Source: Trogon surrucura (Eukaryota; Chordata; Aves; Trogoniformes; Trogonidae). From it: a stretch of DNA of 64,000 nt. The position numbers were made by a program, and so were the translations under genes. Numbering within the stretch: the first letter of the stretch is position 1; every line of letters starts with the position of its first letter. The notes below the pieces were generated by a model. That model ran no database searches. It was not told where the DNA came from and saw nothing but the letters and a program-made list of their open reading frames with translations. Location of the stretch: contig CM036620.1 of assembly GCA_020746105.1 (NCBI GenBank), forward strand, positions 4,269,803 to 4,333,802, read 5' to 3'. Shown one piece after another: positions 25,333 through 38,699 of the stretch.

Positions 25333-28300
25333 GTAAGTCTTTTCTTGGAACTCATTTTTCTTTTGGAGTGCTTCCTTTTAAAAGCACGATACCAGCATCA
25401 AAATCTAACAACATGCAAAACTGTCAGGTCACCGAATCCTTTAGTGAAAGCACTAAGTAGATTCACTGGATATGGAGAAAGAAGCTAGAATTAAGTGCAG
25501 TATGAAAAGGACTTATTTCCCAACAACCACTGACCTGCCGAAGACATACACGTGCCACGCCACATTTAAGCAGCAAGGCTTCCCTCTTTAAGAACTTCTT
25601 AGGCAGGCATATTTCATGCCTGTGACACTACGTCAAACTGTGATGTTTTTATAAGTAGTGAGAAGGCTTGTATCCTTTTGATGAAAGAAAAGAAAATAAA
25701 CCCCATAACAGCAATATGTCAGCCTGACAGTGCAATGGACCACCCACAGAAACGACTGAGGCTTCAACTGGTGATCTTCAGAAAATGCACGTACTGAATT
25801 GAAGCTTCCCGGCCAGCTGCTGGCTCTGATTAAGTCTTTGACAGTACAGGCCTGGGCTGGTGGCCTTAGCTCTTAGGATTAAATCAGGCTCTCAGCTTTG
25901 GGTTTCCTTAAATTGACAGCCTTTCGACTCTCAAAGACTGAAAATAAAAGCATGAAAAGCGTGAGCCAACTACAAGTGATAAATCTTGAGAAGTCATCCC
26001 TAATCTGTTGGTTTTGTAGTCCCGACTACAAGCATCTGCGCAGCGCTGCGGCATCCCCAGGGACTCGTCCCGTTCTCAGCGAGGACCAGGGGTGATACTG
26101 TGCCTCCAGGAGAAAAAAATGAAGCTCTGCTCCATCACCACCTCTGCATAGAAAACGTATTTCTAATAAGCTTGTCCTAAATGCTGAGGGGTCCCAGAGC
26201 ATGGAAAAAATGCTGTTGAAGAAATGCTCCTTACCTCTTGTTCCTGTTGTTATGGAGTATTTAACTTCAGCTAAATACAGTCTCCAATGATTTTTAACTA
26301 TGAAACTGTATAATTCAATGAGGGGAAGTATTAGCTGACACATGGCAAACTAGAACGATTAACCTGGCCCGTGGGCCTGTGGACAAGGGCAATATCTACC
26401 TGTCACCTTCCTTTAGGTCACTTCATGTTATAGACAAGGCAGTTAAAATCAGAGGGGTTTTTTTGGGGGGGGGGAGGTTGGTTTGTTGGGGATGTTTTTG
26501 CAAGCTTTCTCTGTAAATTGTTACTAGGTGTGGTGTGGCAAATATAAATCCTACAAATTAAACCAAACCAGCAACACATGTGGGAGGTTTAGGTTATTTC
26601 AACTTCAGAATTTAAGTAAAAAAAAAAAAAAGGTCTATCTTCTTCAGGATTTAACTTTTACAAAGACATCAGAAACCTCCCTACTATTGTCAAGAAAAAC
26701 ACTCATTCCGTTAGACCATGTCACATTTATGAGAAACCTATCTGCAGATTTTCCTAAAGGCAAGAGAACTGACAAAGAAAATTATTCCATGCATTGCAAA
26801 AATACAAGTCGGAAAGATCCGTGATAAAAAATGTGACAGCTCTCGTTAAGTTTTTGGTTTAGGAAATACAAAATACAGGATTTCTTTAGCAACTTGTAAC
26901 TTGACAAATGGAACAAGCTTTTTCCTAATGCCAGCCTTTACTTACATTCAATCTGACTTCAGCACAAAGCAATCATGTCATATGCATACATGGAAATTTA
27001 TTGGGAGGTTAAATCTGGCTACAACACTTTCCACATGTTAAAAAATTTAGCACCTGTATTGTGACTACTACTGGAATTAAGCCCTGCAGAAGAAAAGTGG
27101 AACTTTTCCACAGAAGGAAACTCCTGCATCCCTTATTTTCACTCGGCTTTATCGGCCTCCACATCTCTAAGGAGCAGTTCCATTTGAAAAAGCAACTGCT
27201 GGCAGTTTATCGCTACCTAATTTCGTTTTTGGCTCTAGTCAAGCATTTCACAGCCACACTTAAACCTGTAAATATCTGTCTGAAGCTAAGACGAATACAG
27301 AATACAGAAATGTCAGTTAAGTCCTCGAATGTGCAGTGACTTTGTTAATGTGCAGGAACTACATCATCCTTTTTTACAAACAGACACATCTGATCCCTAA
27401 ACCTCTTGATTTCACTCGCATTTTGAATATGACACTACACATACATTAGCACCCCAAATAGTTCACTGATTTAATTCATGACATAAAATTAATCACATAT
27501 GGCAGTGATAGTCTCGGGATGAATTTAAGCACCTGCTAACAACTAAGGCATCACTCAGCACTCAAACCGTATCTTGTTCAAGTCTAGTTTGAGAACAAAA
27601 CTACAGTAAAACTCCTTGTCTTCCATGCTCAAGAGAAAAGTGAAGAAGCAAAAGAGAGAAAATGAGGGAGGAATGAGTTACAGAAGTGGACGATTGTATG
27701 TAGTTCTGGCTTTTTCCACTTGCCAGGCTGGGTGTCCTTTCTGGTTAATTACACAACTGAGAGGAAGCAGCGTGGTGAGAACGATCCCACAAGGTGCTGG
27801 GAAACACATACCAAAAGGAAAAGTCTTACTTGGTTAAACAAAAATGACCTGAAGGAAGAAGACAGGTAAATGTTGTCCTAGTTGCCACTTGCTAAATAAT
27901 ATTTCTCATTAAAATGCAAGGTTTGGTTCTGGTACGACGTTACACAGCGCTGTGATGGTTTCACCTTCCTTAACCTTTACTCATTATTATGGACATTCTA
28001 TTAGTCACTGGTGTATATGAATGATGTTTGAGAAACTTGAATGTTTTATGGGGCCCTGAGCTTCTTTGAGCATTATAAAAGAAAGTAGCATTCAACAGGA
28101 TCAGTTCCAGTTTTGCAGCCATACCAGTTAAAACATTTTTTATTCCAACTCCAATGACATATGCTTCTTTCTACTTCACTTAGTGGCAAAATCTTGACAC
28201 GCTAGTAAGTAGCAAATTAAATTCTAGGTTAGTTCTTCTACAAAGTTTTTTGAAGTTCAACTTCTAAATGATAAAATGAAGAGATAAAAATTGGTCAGTA

Positions 28301-29599
28301 AGGTTTCAGGGTGTGTCATCTGTAGATTGCTATCACTGCTTTTTCTTTGGAATAAAATACACTTTTGAAGTTCAACACTGCAGCAAAATAGAAATAAACA
28401 TAAAATAGAAAGTCATTTCAAAATAAACAGAAGTACTAAAAACATCCTTAAAACTCTAATCAGAAACACTCTGCTGAACTGCAGATATTGCTGTAAACGT
28501 TTGGACCTGTACACAAATATCACGAGTAGGTTGAATTCACAAAAACTTCCAAAAATCTCAGCGTTTGTGTTCACATTTTTTCTCTCGGGGACACTGAATG
28601 AGACAGCTGATATTCTTATGGTGTTTCCACTACTCAGCTACTAGCAAAGATGGCTAGGATCTCAGAAGAATGTTTTGTAAAGCTAAGCCTAGGAATAGAA
28701 AGCTTGAAGAAAAAACAACACTTTTTTTGGTTGGACAAGCAGACTTTCAGGACATGGCATCAGGCATATGCGTTTTATCTGTCTCAGAGTGCCTCATGCT
28801 TCAAAAGTCACGCACATTGTGCTGGTGTATTTTATTACACTCCAGATTGCATTTACAGTCAGAATTCCTTTCTCCTGTCATAGCAGGATCCATGCAATTT
28901 TCTGACCAATCCTTCAAACCAAACAAGACCATAACTTTCCATAAGAAAAAGCAGCTTCCTAGATCACAGCCAAGTCCCAGTCAGACATGCAATTCAGCCA
29001 GCTGCCTTCAGGCAAGAGAGTGAGGGGGGGGAACGTTTCCTTCTGCCACTGTTTCTTTCGGGCTGAAGTTGGTTGCCATCATGAAATATCCACACTCTAC
29101 ATATCACACATTTCTTTGACAAACTGATACAGCAGTATCCTGGAATGCTGAATATCACTAAGCTTCAAATTGCTGCAGGTTTCTCTTCCTGACGCACAAA
29201 GCTCTTGAGTAACCGTTTGCAAGGTGTGGGCTTCTTGAGCAATTACTCCCCAACACATAAAATAGTGAAAATTTTCTCTGTTCTTTTTCAGAACAGACTT
29301 TGTGCATCAGGCATCTGCCTCTGACTTTAGCCATCAGCTACTATTGAAGCACGGTTTCATCTTTCACTAAAGGATTAGCCCATGCCATTCTCATCCGATA
29401 CAGTCTTGCCCATCCGCATATTTAACATCTTATTTTTAAATGTCTCTTTCCTGGTTATAACACGAAGATTATTATTCTCAGAGGTGATGAGGAGATGATC
29501 TGTACGAGTATGAGGGGAGCGTTCCATTAAATCTTCCAACAAGCTCTGAAAGGGCTATAAACTCTCTTTGTTGTGGGTGCAGTTGAACCTTTTCTGTTC

Positions 29600-29672
29600 T
29601 CCTCTTTCGCCAGGAAGATATGAGTGGCTGGAGTGTTTGATTCTATATATAACCAGTTGATGTCAGCTGGAT
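29600..29672 (+). promoter_or_regulatory. MYOZ2: MYOZ2 promoter: TATA/MEF2-like box and E-box
   Basis: CTATATATAA at about 29643-29652 fits both a TATA box and the MEF2 consensus YTAWWWWTAR. An E-box CAGCTG (MyoD-family type) follows at 29664-29669. The site lies about 200 bp before a GTAAGT donor that can end a non-coding first exon, and about 780 bp before the MYOZ2 start codon. A TATA-type promoter with muscle motifs suits a heart and slow-muscle gene. The start site, about 29675, is inferred from TATA spacing. Confidence 0.5.
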
Positions 29673-29674
29673 GC

Positions 29675-29849
29675 CAAGCCCTTTGAAGAGGATCAGCCCC
29701 CAGTTTGTCTCGGTACTAGGTACCATGCAGATCCAAGCACAAGGGTAGAAACCATCCTGGACCAGACAGGTCATCCCCACATGTAACTAACTCCTGAAGC
29801 TTCAACTAAAGGGTTGACATCGCATTTTTCTGCACAACAAAACCGTAGG
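29675..29849 (+). other. MYOZ2: MYOZ2 predicted non-coding exon 1
   Basis: Bounded on the right by AGG/GTAAGTG (donor starting at 29850). The left border is inferred from the TATA-like box at 29643. It contains no start codon in frame with MYOZ2. Transcript evidence would be needed for the exact start. Confidence 0.5.
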
Positions 29850-30401
29850 GTAAGTGTATCGTTTCCTGAAATATTTTGACATTGTCTGTCCTACGAACTG
29901 TCATGTAAAGGACATTTATGTAACCTCTTGACTCTGCAATTAAAAAAAACGTTAATTTTTTTTTACTGAGTCAGAAATGCACTTTCTTTAAAGATGCCAG
30001 AGTATCTCATTTAGTTCTTTGTTGGATTAAGAAACGTCAAAATGTAACATTTCTGAAATCATAAACAAAGATGTAATGAAAATATTAGTTTTGAATTTAC
30101 ACATTTTAATAAAATGTGTAGATGTAAGAAGGCCTAGACCACTGACACTGATTTTGCTACAGAATTCATGTAGCCAAGTCAAAGTACATTCCTTCGACTC
30201 CTCTATCCATCAGAATATGTCGTAGCATCTGCCTGCAAGCAAGCACTGCCAGTGAATTTTGCACAGTTACAAGTGCAGTATTCCTACATCAGAAATAACT
30301 AACTTCACTATTCAGCCATTCTAACCAGGATATTAGAAACTGAAGTTGGCTGAATGGTGCAAGCTGGCTCGGTGATGTAAAAATGTGTTGTTTTTTTTCA
30401 G
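29850..30401 (+). other. MYOZ2: MYOZ2 intron 1 (predicted)
   Basis: Starts with GTAAGT and ends with a T8-CAG acceptor at 30401. A near-homopurine A/T stretch around 29940-29965 is the only simple-sequence feature; nothing coding is seen. Confidence 0.5.
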
Positions 30402-30505
30402 CAAGGAAAAATCGTATCAGCAAATCACAATGTTATCAGATTCTGCCATGGTCAAAGAGAGGAAACAACAAGCATCAGCCATTATGGATGAAATACACAG
30501 GAATG
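30402..30505 (+). CDS. MYOZ2: Myozenin-2, exon 2 (start codon; residues 1-26)
   Basis: The exon follows a T8-CAG acceptor. 28 nt of 5' UTR (30402-30429) precede ATG at 30430. It encodes MLSDSAMVKERKQQASAIMD and a few residues more, the expected myozenin-2 N-terminus (human starts MLSHNTMMKQRKQQATAIM). It ends with one base of a split codon before a GTATAG donor (30506), so the intron is phase 1. The ATG is chosen by alignment with the family; no upstream in-frame ATG lies in this exon. Confidence 0.95.
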
Positions 30506-33500
30506 GTATAGCGCTGAACCCAGCTTACTGTATATGCAATGTCCTCTAGCCCTCCCTAATACATTTTTTTAATCATAGAGTTTAACTCTCTTACAGCTTT
30601 GTCTCTGGGTGTTTTGCCATAAATAATCTTGTGGGAGTATCATGCTGCCTATGGTAACTAATCCTTTTGTAGTTGCCTCTTTTAATTTGAAAGCTATTTT
30701 CAGATGAACAACTGCTGTGGAGGAATGAAGTAATCTAACAGCTGATGTACATTCTGCTAGGATAGCCTTTCAGAATATTATTGGGGGTTAATAACATTAC
30801 TTCATTCCATTTTAAAAGGCTATCATCTAAGAAACATGCTGATCTGTATCCTCTTTTTTTTTTGCTCTGTGTCACTCTGCTTTTTTAGATGAATGATAAA
30901 AAGTTTTGAAACACATGTTGATATCTCTGCTTTGTAACTAACAAAGTTTACCAGCTTTTGGCAGCTCTCTCTAATGCACAGCCACCAATTAATCTTCTGT
31001 GAAGAAATTTTACTTTTCTGTTTTTGCACTGATGAAAACGCAGGCACTAATAAGGGGGTAGTTTGACTTCCTAAGGCAGGTTCTTAAAAATACACTTCTA
31101 GTGAGTGACACCTTAAGAAGCAATTAATTCAGTTAGGAATACAGATCTGCTTGGCTTTCATTAGGTTCTGGACGCTTTTGGAGATCCTTCCTATCCTCCC
31201 CATGAGGTCTTTTTCAGCATCTATGTAAAAGATTAATTTTTAAAAAGTGATAAGCACCCCGCAAGCCTCACTAAAAAAAAAACCAAACAGGGGGCTCCAT
31301 TAATACTTATAATTTGTGAAAATTATACCACTTACATAGGATAAACCACAGAACATTAGATTCTAGTAATGAAAATCTTTCTTGTGGGCTTTTGCTCCAA
31401 AGAATTTGGGGATGGTTTCTATATTCACTCACTGACCATTGTGGTTGCATGAAGAGTATGAAAAGAGATAAAAGGTTTTTAGAATAAGAAACTACGCGTT
31501 TCAGCACCTGATTCTAATCCTCCTGTTATTTCTATAGAATTGTATCCCTAAGCAAATAACTCTTTCCATTCTCCACTGAACATACACTTAAGTCTGAATG
31601 CGGTCTGCCCTTACAGATTTCATTACAACTCTATTTTTTTTTTTTTTGTATTGTAAACCTAAATATTATATATGACTGAAATACCCTGTAAGCTTTTCAG
31701 AAGGGACAAAATAATAAAAAAAAAAGGTCTTTCATATGTTTGTAACTGGGCATTTTACACAGTAAATGTTGCTATTACACACAGCAATACTAATACATCT
31801 CCCATACAGTCCTTGGAATCATTGGCATTACTGGATAAGCTGTGCTGATGCTTGGCCTTTGCCTCACATAGATTGTCCTTTTAATTATATATATTTATGC
31901 ATTACCAGTTTTGCTATCAAGTCTAGATTCCACACATAAGTATGACAGCTTATCCTACAAGATACACTGTGATGTGTGGCCACTGAAGGCAATACCAACT
32001 CTTCAAGTGTACATTCTACTTGTGTATCTTCTTTGGATGCCTGGAATATATCAAAGTTAAAAATCTCCATGAAATGGGTATTGTAAGAGTATGAACTTTA
32101 TAACTGTATGAGCTCAGTGAAACCAGTAAAGAAACAGAAAGATAATCAAAGTTGTAATCACACAAAGTAAATGCTAGTTCTTTGGGACCAAATCTGAACA
32201 ATTCTTGGAAAAATCAAGGAGAAATCTGGTTTTTTTAAATGGCTGCATCCAGCTCTATGAGATTGTGACATTTTATTTTTCCTCTAATTGTTAATTCAAC
32301 AAACTTAACCTGAGATCTGGAAGGTTATTGTCTTTCTGGGTTTTTCATTGCTATTAGTAATGCTGGTCCTGCAGCCGGGAATATGCAAAAATTATAAATG
32401 TACTGTTCCAGCCGGTCTCACAGACCTACAAACCCCTCCACTGTCAACAAACCTAAACAGTAACAGAAGATTCTCTAACACAGCGCCTGGTAGTCTGGAA
32501 TAGCTACTTGTTCATTTCAGCCCCTTTTTAGTATAATACTTTCAGGTAAAGACTGAATCCAATTCCTTGTTAGAAGATATTCATAGCAGAAACAGTCATT
32601 GATACGATACAAAATCAGCCAAGTTCTTAACAGCATCTCACAGATCACCAGTGTCTGTGCAAGACTGGTAATGACTCAAAGTCCACATCTCCTGGTGGCT
32701 TGTGGGACATGACTTCGTGTTTTAGAGAAGTCTGATGCATCGTAAAATGCTGCAGGAATAGACACAAACCGTAAATGTTCTTACGGTGCCAGCAGAGAGA
32801 CTGCAGTAGTCAGTCAGTGTGTGCACATGGTGATCTCCCCAAGCTCTTGGCTTTTCACCGGCAGAGTTGGACTAATCATAACATTCCTAAGGTACTGGGT
32901 AAACACATATGTAGGTAAATACATCTAAGGAAGCCCCTGGAGTTCATCAGGTTAGCCCTCAATTACACTTAAACTTCATGTCGAGTTCTATACTATTTCT
33001 CAAACGCATTGTTCCGTAGCTATATGACTGTCATTCATAATATAGTTAAAAAATCTTAGTTTTGATACAACGACAAACATACTATCTGATACTCATAATT
33101 AAAATTTATAAGTTAGATTAACGTATTTAGAAGACTGTAAACTGGTAGATTAAAGAAGGATTAGGCAGTGAAGGCAGGAGGAACTATATACATCATATTT
33201 AAATACCGTCTATTATGATTTTAAGCACAGGACAGGAAGGACTTGGCAGGAACAAATGAAGAAATTAAACTAAAAGGTTAAGATTAGGATTAAACTTCCA
33301 GTATTAACTTACAATATCCATTTACGACATTGATGTTCTCTTTCTATCATCCTCTAAATATCCTCCTTTCCTCATTTTTCATCACCTTTTCTGTACTGAC
33401 ACTGAAACCATCCCCAGACACATCACAAAACTAGACAGAAGATTAGATTTTAGATGGCAAGGGATTCAAATGAACTTCACACTTATGTTTTTGGGATGCT

Positions 33501-35353
33501 GCCTGGATACACAATAGTACACAAATGGAGGTTACAAAGTACCTTGGAACCTTCGGTTAGCATTAACAAGAACAGTACGTATGTAAGGGAACAGCAAGGC
33601 CCAAAATAGGTAACACCCAGCGTGTCCCAGAAGAATACCGAGTGGTTCAGACAACCGCTTGGCACCCCAGACTCTGAGGATGGACACACTACCCACTTGG
33701 CGTAGGAATAAGAAAAAGCTTTTTCTATGTGAATATGATGCTGATTTGAGGGGGTCATTCTCCTACTCCTTACTAATATAAAACCATCCAACAGTAGGAA
33801 TCTTGAGAAAAGATAAAATCAAAACACGACCCGTGGGTCTCAATTTCAGGCCACAGGCCAATGCCCAGTGCACTTATCTCAACCCCAGAGCCAAAACCCC
33901 ACCACTATCTGTCACTGATAGGGCTACGTTGGGCAAGCTGAGTCATTTTCTTCCATGTCAAGAACTCCGCGCTTTGTCGTTACCTCTTAAATAACAGGAG
34001 GTTGTTAGGATTCTTTGTGCATACTATTTTTAAAGCAGAAGTGCATGCTCCAGCTCACAATATGGTTAGCTTCCTCTTGCTCCAGTGAAACCTATTGCAA
34101 ACATTCAATTTAAATTAACATGAACAGAAGTGGATCAACAATGACGCACTCCAGAGCCCACAAACTTGTTTGACTTACTACATGGAAAACTCTTGTCTAT
34201 ATGGCTTTGACTAAATATTTAATATACCTGTCTCAATTAATTTCTTCCTCTATGTCAGCAAATCACACTGTTTTTCCAACATAAAGTTACTATGAGACAT
34301 GTGCCAGGATGAACATGCCATTTAGTCAAAATGAAACTCTGCATGTGCAACAGAAACTTTGACATCAGGTACCTTCTGCAATTAATTAATTTGTAATGTT
34401 AATTTTAAACTGGGCTTCCTATGTGCTTACTCAGGAAGCAAGATGCAGTGTCTATAGGTTGAGGACATATAGAGAGAGAGTTCAGTCACTAAGCAACAGT
34501 TTGCTCTTTGCCACCTGCACCCCAGTTTCCAGAATGTGACCATGAAGATAAGCCGTAGAGTTTCTGATATTCCAAGTTTTCCATTTACAGTCTTCCCCTG
34601 CTAATGCATTTTCATCTTCAAATCCAACAAGAAGTCACTACCAAGAAAGCAGAAATTTTCCCCAAGTAGTAAATAAATAGTGCATCTAGTAACTCAGTTT
34701 CCTCTTAAAGACATTAAAAAGAAAATGTTACAACTGTATCAATTCCTAGAAACTTGCTGTAATTCTTCATTAAGGCTCTCATTTTCAGCACCTTGAGCTT
34801 TTATTTTGAAAGCTTCTTCAAAAAAGTTAAAATCATACTATGTAATAGAGACTTTCTAATGTAACTTTTTCTTAAAGTACAAAACATGGCCTGGATTTCA
34901 AACCCAAGCAGAATATTAAGGAATAACTGAAAAGAAAATGTTCACAAGAAATAAGAAACTGGTAGGTATGTCTGAAGGGGGTTACCTGCTCATCTATCCA
35001 ATGCCGGCACCGAAAGCTAACTGAAGGTTTGTTGTGGGAACCCTGGGGTCAGATGGGATTTTGTTTCAGCAGAAGGCAGTTTTTACTAGTTAAGATGGTG
35101 TGTAGGACGTTACAGACCCAATTCTGAGCACAGCTGAACGCAATTCAACTGAAGTTAAGTTTGGAGCAGGCTGGTGGTTTTCGATACTCTGCTCCTAAAT
35201 CTTGGAAGAATGATTAATTTCACTAACCCCACAGGATGCTAGCTATGCGCTTAGATAAGTATGTGTTAACATGTTGTTGGATTTCAGGTGTAGGGTATGC
35301 AATATCAGGCATTTAAGAAAAACAGAGGTATGTATTTATCCGTTGTGTTGCAG
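30506..35353 (+). other. MYOZ2: MYOZ2 intron 2
   Basis: 4.8 kb, phase 1, ending in TGTTGCAG. No coding sequence is recognised. It contains T- and A-rich tracts (30850, 31630, 31716) and a degenerate TTCAATGGG-family remnant near 35115-35170. The open frame at 33483-33791 on the minus strand has no recognised similarity. Confidence 0.9.
35115..35170. repeat. Degenerate TTCAATGGG-family repeat
   Basis: CCCAATTCTGAGCAC, then CAATTCAACTGAAGTTAAGT and TTTGGAGCAGG follow the order of the ancient sauropsid repeat seen elsewhere in this window. Weak match, made by eye. Confidence 0.3.
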
Positions 35354-35523
35354 TCTCACCCAGCTTAGACCTTGGCAAAAAGGTCAGCGTCCCCAGAGAT
35401 ATCATGGTAGAGGAACTATCGACACTCAGCAACAGAGGGGCAAGACTCTTCAAGAGACGTCAGCGGAGATCAGACAAATACACATATGAGAATTATCATT
35501 ATGTAGCAAACAAGCCAAGAAAT
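35354..35523 (+). CDS. MYOZ2: Myozenin-2, exon 3 (residues 26-82)
   Basis: The acceptor is GTTGCAG and the donor GTGAGT (35524). The first two bases complete Val26; 56 codons follow, and the exon ends on a complete Asn codon (phase 0). It encodes [20 protein letters not shown] and [18 protein letters not shown], the most conserved N-terminal block of the myozenin family. Ser48, the position of the reported human S48P cardiomyopathy variant, is conserved here (from memory, in EELS). The C-terminal part of the exon ([10 protein letters not shown]) differs from mammals. Confidence 0.96.
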
Positions 35524-38500
35524 GTGAGTATTTTGTAATATTCCTAACTTATTAATGAAACACAGTGAGATTAGCTTGGGTTCCCTTGCTGTTCATGATA
35601 CACATTGTGCATGATTTATTTGTGATTTCAGGAGGAATGAGGAAAAAAAATCCCATACTAGTACAAGGCTAAATGAAGTGAGACATTTGTATTTTATTGA
35701 GCTCCAATAGACAAAAAAATCTGAAACCCTTAACACTTAAGGACATGAGATTCAAATCATTCTCATTCAAATCTCATTCAGGTTACTAGTGATCAGAGTT
35801 CTTATCCTGTAATAACTGGCTCATCGACTATGGAAAATTAACTAGTTCATGTGAGTGATGATATTCAAAAGGTTAGAAGAAATAACAGTCCGTTTCATGC
35901 GAACAGTAGGTACTTGTACTAAAACAAGCTGGTGGTCTCAACCTATTCCCAGGGAGCAAAATGACTCTCACAACTGGCACTAATATACTTCTGGCCCGTC
36001 TGTCTCAACAGGGAGAAAAGAGATGGAATTTGTCACTGAAAGACAATTATTCTTCTTTGATCTAATCCTTTAGGAATTGGGTTAAAGCATTAGTGGGAAT
36101 CTTCATGTCAGGAGCTAAATGCACCCGCCATTTGCCTCATCCACGGCCTTTGTAAAAATATTTAAACTTTTTGCTTAATATCTGAGAAAAGGGAAAACAA
36201 CATGCATAAATTTTCCCTAACTCTCCAATGTGCTGCAACGTTCGGTTATTTGAACAAGAACACTCTATGCCCAGTCTAAACACAGTACGCAAGCGGCCCC
36301 TCTAATTCCAGCACCGCGTTAAATGCTGCTTCTCAGTTACACGTGTGCATCCCCGCTGATCTCACAAAGGTAAGCAACACAAGAAGCAGAAGTTGTCGCA
36401 GCACTTCTAAGCTGCCTTGAAGGTGAAAGGAAATACATGCTACAAAAGTTCATTATTATTAATTAACCTTGGAAATATTTCCCGTCTAGATGGTGCTATG
36501 ATTGTGCTAGCATCCAACGCCTACAGAATCCATACAAAGACTTTGACTCAAGTCTTCTTTAATCTTCACTTGGGATAAGAAAAATAGTAACTATACGTAA
36601 TGTATTGTTGTGATATAATCTAAAGTTTGTATCGGTACAAATAGGAAACAATTAATGTATTAATCAGAACAGTAAAGCACCAAAGTGCTTACTCATATTA
36701 TGTTTAATTTTACTAAAGAAAATGCATATACGCTTGTAAATAGAAACAATAACATGAATGCAGTTTGTTGATTCTCAGGAAACCTTTTGTCTAGCTGTGT
36801 CTCATAATGAGGCTTTGGGAGCAGACAATAACAGGCAGATTTGCAATTTACTGTTGTTCATGTCAACCAAAATTTGAGGGATCTCACAAGACTCAGAGGG
36901 AATTACTGGATCTAAGTTCAGTTATTTTCAATATCACAGCTGAAATCTCTAAGATATTTTTGTTGCCTTCTTGATGAAGGAATTTTCTATGCTTTGTTCA
37001 CTGCAAAGGTAAATACGTTTGTAATTCTGTGACATTCACATTTCCCACATAGAAAAAGTAACTTTACTGGGGAAGAAAAGTTTGGCTTAATATGCTTTGT
37101 CACAGAATGAAAAATTTTACAGTTCCTTTTTTATAGTGCAAATACTCCAAGATTCATTAGTCGCTAACTCAACAGAAACTAAACTACAGAGGGATCAAAT
37201 GGGATTATGTTTGAGCTTTGATAAATCTGGATTTCAAAAATAAATGGGCATAACAGAAATCCCATATGAAAAAATCTGAATAACTCAAACATCCCAAACC
37301 ACCCATTAGAACGCTATTCTTCAGAAGCCCTTCACTGAATACTGCCCGCCAGTTTCTCCCTCTACTGAATATTAGAAGCTACAGAGATAAATTCTGAGCA
37401 CACCACCACCAGTCTCATCAGAACTCCTGTATCCAGTTCCACGCTTTTGGCACGAAGTCTGACAGATCAGTTCCCCTCTTTTCTGCTCCTTCCCACAAAA
37501 CCAGAGCACACATGCTGTACAGTCAGTATGACATTCCAACACATGAAAAATGATGTCACTTGAGTTTCTGTTCTCTTCCTTTAAATGTTTAGTTAGCCAG
37601 TCTTTATCATCTTTATGATTCTGCCTGCCAAAATGAATCTTTCTAACGTACTTCAGGACGGTGAGAAAACATTCTGCCTTGATCTTTTTTATTTCAAGTT
37701 TAAACAAGTATTATTTGTTTGCTTTCCTACTTTAAGAAACTCTTGCTCTAAAAACAGTCTATATTTAAATTGCTTTTAGCCTATGTGTCATGGCTAAAAT
37801 AAGATACTGACTTCTTATGAGACTTTAATTCTATATTTATGCAACAATGATTAAGCCTTTGGATGTTTCCTTAGAACCCATGACTCGCTAGGAGGGTGGA
37901 AAAATAACAGCATATCATGAATTTCCAGAAAGTGACCTGCACTGAAGTTTTTATTTCTGTTAGAAATAAAATAAAAGAAAATCCCAAACAACAGCAGTTC
38001 AACAAATGCTGAGAATTTTCAACTGACATGAGAAGAGACACTCGGAAATTCAAATGCCTCAAAGCCACCAGATTTCTTGAATCTTTGAGTAGCGAGGGGG
38101 TAAGCACCAGAAGGGATGAACCCTTCTCATGGACTACGTATCAGTATTTAAATATCCCAAACTTAGGAAAAGGTCCGAGAACTCAGCTGGATGGTTATGA
38201 GGCTTTAGGAGTCTCGCTGACTTAGGTCACCGTATCTCCAAGCCTTTAAAGAAAGTATTCACACACTTGTAGTACAGACATTTAAAAGTGTGCTGGGATA
38301 TCATTCCTAACACCGAAACACTATTTATGTTTGCTTACCTAGCCAACATAAAGGAGTTGTGAAACTGTTTCATCTTTTGACTAACAGCCAGAAAATCCTG
38401 GGGAGTGCTACCTAACAATCAGGGTACCAAAGAGCAGGACAAAACGCCTTCAGAGAGTACACCCTTGGTCTCAGATCTGGGCTGTAAATCAGAATGTCAC

Positions 38501-38569
38501 TCCAATCTTCTGCAGAGGATCACGGAGGCGCTTTTTTTTGCCTATGTATTTATTTGTATTTGCGTGCAG
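35524..38569 (+). other. MYOZ2: MYOZ2 intron 3
   Basis: 3.0 kb, phase 0, from GTGAGT to a T-rich GTGCAG acceptor. No exon or transposon is recognised. Confidence 0.9.
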
Positions 38570-38699
38570 CGTGGAGAGCCCATACAGAGTGTTAAAATGG
38601 ACGGCCTCAGCGTGGAAGGAATTCCCCAACACGCCCCAATGACACCTCCGAATACACCTGATCCTCGGAGCCCACCACATCCTGATAACATTGCCCCAG
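38570..38699 (+). CDS. MYOZ2: Myozenin-2, exon 4 (residues 83-126)
   Basis: Starts in phase 0 after GCGTGCAG with [12 protein letters not shown], reads 43 codons and ends with the first base of Gly126 before GTAATA. It contains the Pro-rich segment [19 protein letters not shown], almost identical to the mammalian MYOZ2 sequence and diagnostic for the gene. Its first half is variable, as is usual for this linker. Confidence 0.96.

Larger units (their letters stand above)
10391..29600. other. Intergenic region SYNPO2-MYOZ2
   Basis: About 19 kb with no recognised protein-coding gene. It holds an 83-nt foldback (10501-10583), a MIR-like SINE (15560-15690), degenerate TTCAATGGG-family repeats, a perfect 10-bp-stem hairpin (19913-19936), a GC-rich patch (about 21440-21690), the duplicated open-frame segments (23251-23410 and 24991-25150) and a 10-base G-run (about 26465-26474). 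The remainder is AT-rich unique-looking DNA. It lies between two muscle genes, so muscle enhancers are plausible but not shown. Confidence 0.75.

Noticed and set aside
37372-37707. 111-codon minus-strand frame inside MYOZ2 intron 3
   Set aside because: No known domain, antisense to a muscle gene with no acceptor or donor pattern; likely chance.
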